This document shows, in pieces, positions 55,416 through 62,522 of a DNA stretch of 64,000 nt. The notes under the pieces are model-generated. The model searched no databases and had not been told where the DNA came from. It saw only the letters and a program-made list of their open reading frames with translations. The stretch spans positions 1 through 64,000 of IMG/VR virus record IMGVR_UViG_3300025121_000035. One strand, written 5' to 3'. The first letter of the stretch is position 1; every line of letters begins with the position of its first letter. The translations under genes and the position numbers were made by a program. This DNA comes from a virus.

Positions 55416-55721
55416 TTATTTTGATATTTCTAATTTAAAATCATTAGGAAACTCAAGTTTATTTAATTTATTTTTTGACACAGGAAATGACACATTTCTT
55501 GATACACCAAACTTATTTCTTGTCTGATATATTTTACCATTTAATAAATATTCATTATCTATTCTTGTGTGATGTTGAAAACCTAAATCATAGTTTTCTT
55601 CAAATGGAAGTTTTTGTTTAAGAATCTCAATATCGTTTAAAAAATAAATTAAATAAGACCTACTCTTATTATCTTTACCTCTTTTATTTAACTGATATTT
55701 ATATGTTAATTTATATTCCAT
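55416..55721 (-). CDS. Hypothetical protein
   Basis: The 101-residue, beta-rich, basic product starts MEYKLTYKYQLNKRGKDNKSR. No family is recognised. It has its own A+T-rich upstream region. Confidence 0.5.
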   Translation of the reverse strand: MEYKLTYKYQLNKRGKDNKSRSYLIYFLNDIEILKQKLPFEENYDLGFQHHTRIDNEYLLNGKIYQTRNKFGVSRNVSFPVSKNKLNKLEFPNDFKLEISK

Positions 55722-55823
55722 GATTTTATTTTTAATTGATTTATCTAATTTTTATTATCATATTTTCAACCGTTATACACTATCACTATATTATAGTTAC
55801 AATTTAGCATTTGTGTTTAAAAA

Positions 55824-56429
55824 TTAAAATTTAATCAACCCACTTAAAAAAGAAATAGGTAGTTCTGTATAATTAATTATTCCACTATCAGAATGTTCTT
55901 CAACTATTTTGTTTTGTTTTTTTAATCTACAATCATCTAACCAATTAATAACAGATTGAATTACTTCTTCTTTTGTATCTATTGTTTCGAATTTACCAAT
56001 TGAACAATCAGAACAATCCATATCAAACCAAAAGAACATATATTTTCCAATTTCGTCATTTTCAGTTTCTATTTCAGAAAGAATAACTATATCATCACCA
56101 AAACAATCTAAACTAGTATGATACATTTTAATTTCACCAGATATTATTTTATCTTTTAATTCTTTCTTTGTACCGTCAAATTTTAACCATTCTCTTTCAT
56201 CTTTGTTTTGGTAACTGATATTTCTATCACCAATATTTTTATTATCTGGTGTATATCTATCAAGTAAAAAACAACAGATAGGTTTCACATAATTAATGAA
56301 TCCATTTAAAAATGTTGATGATACGTAAGTCCAAACAGTTCCATAAGGTATTGGATTGCGTGCTATTTCTTTCGGATATTCCGAATAATCTTCAAAATAG
56401 TCCCAAATTTTTTTCTTTTCTTCTATCAT
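55824..56429 (-). CDS. Hypothetical protein
   Basis: The 201-residue acidic protein has cysteines at DCSDCSIG (about 135-140) and CCFLLDRY. The sequence MFFWFDMDCSDCSIGKFET looks like a beta hairpin in a SMI1/KNR4-like or similar small fold, but I cannot assign it. A short ORF follows upstream. Confidence 0.5.
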   Translation of the reverse strand: MIEEKKKIWDYFEDYSEYPKEIARNPIPYGTVWTYVSSTFLNGFINYVKPICCFLLDRYTPDNKNIGDRNISYQNKDEREWLKFDGTKKELKDKIISGEIKMYHTSLDCFGDDIVILSEIETENDEIGKYMFFWFDMDCSDCSIGKFETIDTKEEVIQSVINWLDDCRLKKQNKIVEEHSDSGIINYTELPISFLSGLIKF

Positions 56430-56500
56430 TTTAATTTTTTATTTGTGTTTCAATTTAAGTTTCATAGTAATATCAAAATTTTTAGTTAGCAAACATAAAA

Positions 56501-56641
56501 CTACCGTAACCATAAAATGTTGTAGTAACATATTTGATTATCTGTCAAATTGCTTACCCATTCTTCAAAATATTTTTGATATTTAGGTAAATTGTTATTC
56601 TTCCATTCGTCTTGTAAATATTCATATAATTTATCATTCAT
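56501..56641 (-). CDS. Small hypothetical protein
   Basis: A 46-residue ORF from ATG encodes a Trp/Tyr-rich peptide (MNDKLYEYLQDEWKNNNLP, then FEEWVSNL). It fills the gap between parA and the 201-residue gene on the same strand. No family is recognised; coding status is likely but unproven. Confidence 0.4.
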   Translation of the reverse strand: MNDKLYEYLQDEWKNNNLPKYQKYFEEWVSNLTDNQICYYNILWLR

Positions 56642-56689
56642 GAAATTACGTTTATTAATTTTAATTTCTGTATGTTATTTTACAACATA

Positions 56690-57463
56690 TTAAAAAACCA
56701 ATAGATTATTTTTAATAACTTCTTTTGCCAAGTTTAAATAACTTACAGCACCTTTTGATGCTGCATCAGAAACAATTACTGGTTTTCCAAGACTAGGTGC
56801 TTCACAAATTTTATTATTACGCTGTATAACACTTTTGAAAACCATATCATGAAAGTGTTTACGAACATCATTAGCAACTTGGTTAGATAAATCTAATCGT
56901 GGTTCATACATTGTAAGTAAAAATCCCTCAATATCAAGTTCTGGATTTAAACGATTTTGTACAAGTTTTATGGTATTTAATAATTTACCTAAACTTTCTA
57001 ATGCAAAAAATTCACATTGTACAGGAATAATAACTGAATCTGCGGCAGTGAGTGCATTTATTGTAAGCAAATCTAAATTTGGAGAACAATCAATAAAGAT
57101 AAAATCATAATTATCTTTAACTTTATTAATTAATATTTTTAATATTTCTTCCCGATTTGGCTTATCAAGAAATTCTATATTAGCAGTAGATAAACTTATA
57201 TTTGAAGGTATGATATCCATTCCATCAATTTCAGTTTTTAAAATAATTTCTTTTGGATTAATATCTTCAATAATACTATCATAAATACTTATTTTGATTT
57301 CTTTAACATCAAATCCTATACCTGATGTAGAATTTGCTTGTGGATCAGCGTCTATTAATAATACTTTTTTATCTAAAACAGCTAAACTAGCTGCTAAATT
57401 TATTGCGGTTGTAGTTTTTCCTACACCTCCTTTTTGGCTTGATATTGCTATAACTTTTCCCAT
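56690..57463 (-). CDS. parA: ParA/Soj-type partition ATPase
   Basis: The 257-residue protein has the deviant Walker A motif KGGVGKTT at residues 11-18, LLIDADPQANSTSG (A' motif), and FIFIDCSPNLDLLT (Walker B). The full ParA/Soj fold follows with VIIPVQCEFFALESL. It resembles chromosomal ParA of Bacteroidota in length and in lacking the helix-turn-helix of plasmid ParA. It moves DNA cargo along the nucleoid with ParB bound to parS. No ParB is next to it; a parS-like palindrome is at 41085. Confidence 0.92.
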   Translation of the reverse strand: MGKVIAISSQKGGVGKTTTAINLAASLAVLDKKVLLIDADPQANSTSGIGFDVKEIKISIYDSIIEDINPKEIILKTEIDGMDIIPSNISLSTANIEFLDKPNREEILKILINKVKDNYDFIFIDCSPNLDLLTINALTAADSVIIPVQCEFFALESLGKLLNTIKLVQNRLNPELDIEGFLLTMYEPRLDLSNQVANDVRKHFHDMVFKSVIQRNNKICEAPSLGKPVIVSDAASKGAVSYLNLAKEVIKNNLLVF

Positions 57464-57464
57464 T

Positions 57465-57620
57465 TTAATCTAATACTTTTACTTGTGAATTAAAAACTGT
57501 CATACATTGATAATCATTAATATATAAATCTGTCATTGTCGGTGGATTATCCAACGCTTTTCCTTTATAAATATAACCACATTTAGGGTGATTTTTGTCA
57601 ATTATAATATATTCTTTCAT
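57465..57620 (-). CDS. Small hypothetical protein upstream of parA
   Basis: The 51-residue ORF encodes MKEYIIIDKNHPKCGYIYKG and a beta-like rest. It ends one base before the parA start and is likely cotranscribed. It does not look like ParB. Confidence 0.5.
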   Translation of the reverse strand: MKEYIIIDKNHPKCGYIYKGKALDNPPTMTDLYINDYQCMTVFNSQVKVLD

Positions 57621-57623
57621 AAA

Positions 57624-57824
57624 TTATTTTCGTTTAAAATGTTCAGTATCTTCTATATTAATTATTCCATTATTGTTATATTCTGTATAATATCCATATC
57701 CATAATAAAAAGATATAACTGGATTACCGTTACTATCACAATGAACTCTAATTTTTTTACCTACATATTGATAATACCAACTACTTGATATCTCACAACC
57801 AGATATTTTTACAACTGCGTACAT
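57624..57824 (-). CDS. Small Tyr/Gly-rich protein
   Basis: The 66-residue product contains SWYYQYVGKKIRVHCD and SFYYGYGYYTEYNN, an aromatic beta pattern. A small SH3-like fold is possible. It stands in the same leftward row of small genes as parA. Confidence 0.45.
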   Translation of the reverse strand: MYAVVKISGCEISSSWYYQYVGKKIRVHCDSNGNPVISFYYGYGYYTEYNNNGIINIEDTEHFKRK

Positions 57825-57830
57825 AATATG

Positions 57831-58037
57831 TTATATCCAATATATTAATTGTATTAATAATAAAAAAAATATATGTTCTACCAATCCCCATTTATATAAC
57901 GACATCGTTTTAATAGATTTTATTTCTTCTTGCACATCTTCTAATTTATATTTTATTAATACAATTATAGTAGCTATTAACTTATAAATAAAGTACAAAG
58001 ATAATAAAATAAATGCAATTAATTGTATAATTTTCAT
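57831..58037 (-). CDS. Small membrane protein
   Basis: The 68-residue product has hydrophobic segments at about 4-29 (IQLIAFILLSLYFIYKLIATIIVLI) and 53-67 (VEHIFFLLLIQLIYW), joined by a charged helix. It overlaps the next gene's stop by 4 nt. The role is unknown. Confidence 0.5.
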   Translation of the reverse strand: MKIIQLIAFILLSLYFIYKLIATIIVLIKYKLEDVQEEIKSIKTMSLYKWGLVEHIFFLLLIQLIYWI

Positions 58038-58468
58038 ATTTTTATTTTTTTAACTATTTCTATTAATTTTTTTAAACACATTAAATTTGCTTTTTCTTCA
58101 GTATCATAATCACCCACATATTCATATTCTATGATAGAATCTAAAATATATACAGTATTCCATTTATTCCATATATCAGGTCTGATATAAAATTTCATGT
58201 TATATTTATCTTTAAACCATTGTAATGCCTGTTGGTATGTAGGAGCAGAAGTTGCCCATTGTGGAAGATTCGAATTTCTATTATCTATTTTATATAATTT
58301 TGGTCGTTTTTGTTGTTCGGATGTTAATGTAGTATTATTATAATTAATTACCAAAATTTCTTTTTCGTGAAAAGAATTAGGATTTTCAAAATATCCAAAG
58401 CATTGTTCATTAAACCCTAATTTTTTTAAATCTAATGCTTGTTCGTATGGTATAAATTGATTTTCCAT
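58034..58468 (-). CDS. Hypothetical protein
   Basis: The 144-residue product starts MENQFIPYEQALDLKKLGF; an earlier start eight codons upstream is possible but overlaps the previous gene, whose TAA shares bases with this ATG (TAATG), favouring the shorter form. The ALDLKKLGF...CFGYF and ATSAPTYQQALQWFKDKYN parts are recurrent in small phage proteins of unknown function. Confidence 0.55.
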   Translation of the reverse strand: MENQFIPYEQALDLKKLGFNEQCFGYFENPNSFHEKEILVINYNNTTLTSEQQKRPKLYKIDNRNSNLPQWATSAPTYQQALQWFKDKYNMKFYIRPDIWNKWNTVYILDSIIEYEYVGDYDTEEKANLMCLKKLIEIVKKIKI

Positions 58469-58599
58469 TATTTTATTACTTCGTCTGCCCATAATATTTC
58501 TGTATAATAACTAACACAATAATCACTATCCTTTTGTTTATAATGGTTTTTTATTTTTTCTTTTACTTCATCTTTATCTATAGCTTCAACAATATGCAT
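58468..58599 (-). CDS. Small hypothetical protein, possibly N-terminally truncated
   Basis: A 43-residue ORF (MHIVEAIDKDEVKEKIKNHYKQ) ends by TAATG coupling to the next gene. The frame is open for another 13 codons upstream (SYYPDGKKSYEK) back to a stop without a start codon, so the original N-terminus may be lost. The stretch 58600-58774 further upstream holds nothing I can identify. Confidence 0.4.
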   Translation of the reverse strand: MHIVEAIDKDEVKEKIKNHYKQKDSDYCVSYYTEILWADEVIK

Positions 58600-58774
58600 T
58601 TTTTCATATGATTTTTTACCATCTGGATAATATGATTTTTATATTAAAACATTTACTAAATATAACATAATTACCTATAATTTATATAAAATTTCAACTA
58701 CAAAGGTAAGCAACATTTTTGTAATATACAAATATTTAAATTTTTTTTTAATATGTCATCAAATTCTATTTCAT

Positions 58775-60268
58775 TCATAATTCTATTTGGCTTAAAACTT
58801 CTAAACATAATTCGTTAGGTACAATGGATCTTTGTTCAGCTCCTTTTAGTCCTTGTGTTCCTGTTTTACTTCCTCTTGGTGCAGCAATGTGACAAGTCAT
58901 ACCATTTTTACACATTGGTCTAGGTGTCCATAATTCATTATTAGTCCAGATATCTGTCGGTTTCATGCGATCATCCCCATACTGACAATATGTAACTGTA
59001 TTTCTAATTGGTAAATCTATCATAATAGGGAATTTTCTTAACATACCTCTAGGGTTTTCGATGTACCAATATTTAGGTTTAAAATAATTAATTAATTCTA
59101 TTGTTTTTTCAACTAATTTATAACCAATTAAAGCTGTTTCAGATTTAGGTTCTCTTTCTTTTGTCCAATGATGTGATACAGAAGCAATTGAGAAGGACGT
59201 ACAGTTATGTACTATTAAATTTTTAACAGTATATGTATTGTCTTCTTCTACTTCTAAATTATATGTTTTTAATGATACATTTAATTTTTCTTTTTTATCA
59301 AATTGTAACCATATGTAATTATTATCAATATCATATTTTATATTTTTACAATTTATACTAAATTTAATATTATAAAGTTTATTTGTTCTATCATCTATAA
59401 TCAAAGTTGTTGGTATTTTATATACTTTATTTATACAATATTGAATACCGTATGCTAATTTTTCACTAGTTGTTGATAAATTATATTTTCCTTTTTTTAT
59501 AGTATGACCATCAGAATCTATATAACCGTTTATAAATGAAATTAAATATTCATTTGGTAAATTGAATATATCAGATGTTAATTCTTTATTTGGTGATCCT
59601 ATTCCAAATCGTTTAAAATAATGATATAATTCTTTATTATAAAAAATAAATTGGTTTACCGTTTTTTTAGTTTTAGATAAATTATATTTATTAAAAACTA
59701 ATTTTATTTTATTTTCTAAATAATCTGTTTTTTTTTTATTACAACATATATTAACTTCTTCACACCCATTATCTTTATGTATACTTATCCACCCATCACC
59801 AATAAATCTTCCTACAATATACCAAAAATTAATATCATTAATAGGTAGGGTATTAATTAATTTTTTAATATTATTTTGTTTTTGGTATTGGTTACTTATA
59901 CCTTGTTCATAATAACAACCTTTGTATATTGGTAGTGATTGTTCTTTATTTAAAGGAATAGCAACGTATGGTGATTCTATAATTGCTTTACTTTTATTTT
60001 TACTTATATTTACTTCTATATCACCTACATTAACCCAATCTGGTTCTGTAAAATAATATTCATATTTTCTTAATTTATTATTCCATTTACGTTTTTTGTA
60101 TTTAATATAATACGGGTGATTTCCAGTTACTATTGTGTTTTTAGTTTGTCTTGTATTAAAATTATAACAATCATTAGAATGATTTTCATATATTTTTGTT
60201 ACTTTTCTAAATCTATTTTTATGTGTTAATACTTGATCACCAACTACAATATTTTTTATATGTTCCGT
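58775..60268 (-). CDS. C5-cytosine methyltransferase C-terminal part with LAGLIDADG intein (3' portion of an interrupted gene)
   Basis: The first 355 residues are intein: KNIVVGDQVLTHKNRFRKV, block B TIVTGNHPYYI, LAGLIDADG motifs FWYIVGRFIGDGWIS and LISFINGYIDSDGH, and the end KNLIVHN. The extein starts at Cys (59203) with CTSFSIASVSHHW and has the ENPRG motif and GMTCHIAAPRG, giving 142 residues of a Dcm-like enzyme. The upstream part is at 60598-60870, separated by a 353-bp insertion. A TTG at 60271 could start translation of this half, but it would lack intein block A. Joining across the insertion is in frame. Confidence 0.8.
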   Translation of the reverse strand, partial: TEHIKNIVVGDQVLTHKNRFRKVTKIYENHSNDCYNFNTRQTKNTIVTGNHPYYIKYKKRKWNNKLRKYEYYFTEPDWVNVGDIEVNISKNKSKAIIESPYVAIPLNKEQSLPIYKGCYYEQGISNQYQKQNNIKKLINTLPINDINFWYIVGRFIGDGWISIHKDNGCEEVNICCNKKKTDYLENKIKLVFNKYNLSKTKKTVNQFIFYNKELYHYFKRFGIGSPNKELTSDIFNLPNEYLISFINGYIDSDGHTIKKGKYNLSTTSEKLAYGIQYCINKVYKIPTTLIIDDRTNKLYNIKFSINCKNIKYDIDNNYIWLQFDKKEKLNVSLKTYNLEVEEDNTYTVKNLIVHNCTSFSIASVSHHWTKEREPKSETALIGYKLVEKTIELINYFKPKYWYIENPRGMLRKFPIMIDLPIRNTVTYCQYGDDRMKPTDIWTNNELWTPRPMCKNGMTCHIAAPRGSKTGTQGLKGAEQRSIVPNELCLEVLSQIEL

Positions 60269-60621
60269 CAAAGAAAACCATTAAATCTTCAGTTTAATGG
60301 ATGAATTTGACTAAAATGGACTTTAAATATTTAATATATATATATAATAATTAAATAAAAGTTCTTTGAAATGATTTAATGGTTTTGATCTACAAACCTA
60401 GATCAAGTAAAATCATTGAGGTTCAAGTATGTAAATACTTGATAGTTAAGTATCTATACGAAAACCAAGGTAGATGCAAAATATAAAAAATGTTTAAAAA
60501 TATTTTTTAACTGTGGAGCGAGTGACCGAATTCGCAGTCTAAACAAAAAAACGGTGAGGCGTCAACATTAGTTGAGTCTATGAAACGTTGAAACACATTA
60601 ATATTTATTTAATGTGTAGTT
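60269..60621 (+). mobile_element. 353-bp IS605-like non-autonomous insertion in the methyltransferase intein (copy B)
   Basis: The left hairpin at 60267-60311 matches the dispersed family (AAAGAAAA, stem CCATTAAA/TTTAATGG, GATGAATTTGAC). The right hairpin ACACATT/AATGTGT and AGTTC match the window's left-edge copy. Between them lies a likely structured RNA with CTGTGGAG and CGAATTCGCAG; TGTGGAG also occurs near the tnpB 3' end. Removing 353 bp fuses codon ATG (60624-60622) to ACG (60268-60266) and restores one frame. Ends can shift by up to three bases because TGA is shared at both sides. No target duplication, as in IS605 elements. Confidence 0.7.
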
Positions 60622-60870
60622 CATTTCTTTATAACCATTATTTGTTAATACTAATTCATCTTCTCCAAAACAAGGCGGAGATGCCCATATAATATCTGGT
60701 TGCCAGGGAACTTTATTAACATCAAATTCTAATAAATCAACTGTATAATCAGTTTTAAATTTTTCTAAATAGTCTGATGAAAATACTTCATAACCAAGTT
60801 CTTTTGCAGCTTTCCCTATTGATTTAGTACCAGCAAATAATTCTAGTACTTTTATTTTATGAATTTCCAT
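60598..60870 (-). CDS. C5-cytosine methyltransferase N-terminal part and start of intein (5' portion of an interrupted gene)
   Basis: In this 90-residue frame residues 1-66 are methyltransferase with the SAM-binding LELFAGTKSIG at 9-19 and WASPP. At Cys67 the intein begins (CFGEDELVLTNNGYKEM). The last seven residues come from the inserted element and end in TAA. Protein splicing of the restored gene would give WASPPCTSFSIAS, the motif IV active site of cytosine-C5 methyltransferases, in which the Cys after PP attacks C6. The spliced enzyme would have about 208 residues, short but typical of phage Dcm-like proteins. Confidence 0.8.
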   Translation of the reverse strand: MEIHKIKVLELFAGTKSIGKAAKELGYEVFSSDYLEKFKTDYTVDLLEFDVNKVPWQPDIIWASPPCFGEDELVLTNNGYKEMNYTLNKY

Positions 60871-61021
60871 TTATTAATATCCTTCTTATTTTTGCATAAA
60901 CTTCTAAGTCTCCTGGCTTTTCAGTATCTATAACTACTTTGTCTACTAGAATGGATATTATTAATTTTAAATCTTCGACTGTATTAACTAAATCCCAATT
61001 AATATCATACGTTTTAATCAC
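60857..61021 (-). CDS. Small hypothetical protein (GTG start)
   Basis: A 54-residue frame starts at GTG (61021) and encodes MIKTYDINWDLVNTVEDLKL and an amphipathic helix, ending 14 nt inside the methyltransferase start. The overlap and strand suggest coupling. No family is recognised; the start codon is uncertain. Confidence 0.45.
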   Translation of the reverse strand: MIKTYDINWDLVNTVEDLKLIISILVDKVVIDTEKPGDLEVYAKIRRILINGNS

Positions 61022-61102
61022 TATGAAAAATTATTTTTTATAATATAAATAGTTTCTTATTTATAATATAGACAATAAATTATAATTTGTTTATATTGTC
61101 CC

Positions 61103-61144
61103 TTAAAAGAAAACCGTTAAATTGTTAGTTTGTGTGTAGTTCAT
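61103..61144 (+). repeat. Dispersed hairpin repeat, fused left-and-right-end copy
   Basis: It begins AAAAGAAAACCGTTAAA like a left end and finishes GTGTGTAGTTCAT like a right end, within 42 bp. It may be the minimal deletion product of an IS605-like element, or a palindrome-associated mini-element. The stem is imperfect. Confidence 0.5.
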
Positions 61145-61161
61145 AAAATTACAAAATAAAT

Positions 61162-61599
61162 TTAAAGATTTTTTATAATAATTTTAATTTTTTTGTTTCT
61201 TTCTATCATTTGTCTATCATTTAATATAGATTCTATTACATTTATATATAAATTGATTTTATCTGTTTTTAATCTACTTTTTTGAACTGTTAAAATATTT
61301 TCTAAATGATTAGTTGTACAATTAATTAATTTAACCCATTTTAAAGAATTATGTTCTAAATTATTCGATATACCATATGTACCCCAAACTAATTTTTCTT
61401 TAAGTTCTGATAAAGAAGAATCATCATATAAATCTAATAATTTTATTTTATCTTCACAATTCACAGGGCAACCATATCTTATATAATCATTACCACCATC
61501 AACATAATATCAATCTTTTTCTATATAATCATGTACAGATCTTGAAATTAAAATTGTACCGTCTGGTAATTCTATTGCATTTTGTATAATTTGTTCCAT
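61162..61599 (-). pseudogene. Hypothetical gene with an in-frame TGA
   Basis: From ATG 61599 the frame reads MEQIIQNAIELPDGTILISR...YIEKD, hits TGA at 61512-61510, then continues YYVDGGNDYIRYGCPVN and on to 61162 with natural codon use, 145 codons in all. A TGG codon (Trp) one transition away would restore it. Candidates: recent nonsense mutation, sequencing error, or programmed readthrough. TGA is a normal stop in many other genes of the window, so a recoded genome is unlikely. Confidence 0.55.
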
Positions 61600-61609
61600 T
61601 ATATTAAAA

Positions 61610-61640
61610 ATAAAAATGGTAAGACTAAATTATCTTACCG
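61610..61640 (-). terminator. Intrinsic terminator of the tmRNA gene
   Basis: On the minus strand GGTAAGA/TCTTACC with a six-to-eight-base loop is followed by ATTTTTATTTTT. It begins five bases after the mature 3' end of the tmRNA. Confidence 0.75.
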
Positions 61641-61644
61641 TTTG

Positions 61645-62020
61645 TGGAAAAGCAGGGAATCGAACCCTGGTGTTTACTAAATTAAAATTAATATTCTACA
61701 TGCTTATAATATTTTTTAATAATTCGATACTTTACAAAATATTCAAACATACAAGTATAAAATAATTGTTACACTATAAAATATCGATTTCACAATCATT
61801 ATCAATAAGTTTTTGGTTAATTTCTATTACACTGCTACAAGTTCACCTTCTTGTAAAACAGATTCGTTTCCAAATCCGACAGTCAATGCGTCACTAATCT
61901 TATTAGCCGCATTAAATAAATTCGCGTTTGCGTTTATTGTTTTGCCTTTTTTAAAGTGTTCTGACAAACACTACATGCTAATTAACCCCGTTTTAATAAG
62001 TCGATGCCATTTTCTTTCCC
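61645..62020 (-). ncRNA. ssrA: tmRNA (transfer-messenger RNA) with a 34-residue tag
   Basis: The gene spans 376 nt. The acceptor stem is GGGAAAG (5') with CTTTTCC (3') and discriminator A; the T-arm is CAGGG-TTCGATT-CCCTG. CCA is not encoded. Typical blocks are GGCATCGAC near the 5' end, AAAAAGGCAAAACAATAAAC before the resume codon and AAGCATGTAGAAT in the 3' half. The tag frame starts at GCA (61931-61929) as ANANLF and ends GELVAV before tandem TAA TAG. In ordinary tmRNAs the tag is about 10 residues ending LAA; here GCGGCTAATAAG reads through where TAATAA would be in another frame, extending the tag. It rescues stalled ribosomes and tags the products. Confidence 0.88.
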
Positions 62021-62101
62021 ATAAAATTAAAGAACTTTTCACTATATATTATATATAGTAAATTAAAAAAGTTTATTTTTTCTAAATACAAATATAATAA
62101 A

Positions 62102-62518
62102 TTATTGATCTAAATCAAAATTTTCTAATGTTTTTTTCTTTAATTTTTTAAATTTTTCATCAATGTCAATAATACTAGCTATTAATTCTTTTTGCATTTC
62201 TTCATCAGTAATACCTATATGTTTTTCTTTAATATTAGTATATAACGTTCTTTGATCTTTATCTAATTTTTTAATATTATTATCATATTCAATAATATAT
62301 TTTTTTAATTGTTCTATATTTTTACTAAGTTTAAAAGTTTTTTCTTTATATGCTTTATCATTTTTAATAATATCTTCATCATTTAGTTCATCTTTAATGG
62401 TTTCTATTATCGTTAAATATTCTTTCATTTCTCCTTCTTTTTCAACAATATAAAATAAGTTAGTTAAATATTCTTTTCTTATTCGTCTTGCTTCATTAAT
62501 ATATAATTGATCTATCAT
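62102..62518 (-). CDS. Coiled-coil protein
   Basis: The 138-residue product starts MIDQLYINEARRIRKEYL; the longer frame to 62569 only reads the upstream gene's tail repeats in another frame. Most of the chain is charged helix with heptad-like spacing (LSKNIEQLKKYIIEYDNNIKKLDKDQ). It follows the upstream gene by 4 nt, so it is likely a partner of that protein. Confidence 0.55.
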   Translation of the reverse strand: MIDQLYINEARRIRKEYLTNLFYIVEKEGEMKEYLTIIETIKDELNDEDIIKNDKAYKEKTFKLSKNIEQLKKYIIEYDNNIKKLDKDQRTLYTNIKEKHIGITDEEMQKELIASIIDIDEKFKKLKKKTLENFDLDQ

Positions 62519-62522
62519 AATT

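Noticed and set aside
43167-57463. Window as a bacterial chromosome segment because of TonB, DnaK, Hsp20, ParA and tmRNA
   Set aside because: They are interspersed with phage structural and replication genes, small overlapping genes and homing endonucleases, with uniform base composition and no host housekeeping operons.
60269-60621. The 353-bp insertion as a group I or group II intron
   Set aside because: I see no group I R/S core, no U before the 5' junction together with a terminal G that would keep the frame, and no group II domain V. The ends match the hairpin family at the tnpB locus instead.
60361-60622. HEARO/IscB-type RNA
   Set aside because: No IscB gene and no clear match to its consensus that I can recall; the hairpin ends link it to the tnpB locus instead. 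Left as an unassigned structured RNA.
61510-61512. Genome-wide recoding of TGA to Trp
   Set aside because: Many clear genes in the window end at TGA in coupled ATGA overlaps, so TGA is a stop; only one gene has an internal TGA.
61813-62058. 81-residue ORF on the plus strand
   Set aside because: It runs antisense through the tmRNA gene and has no coding features.
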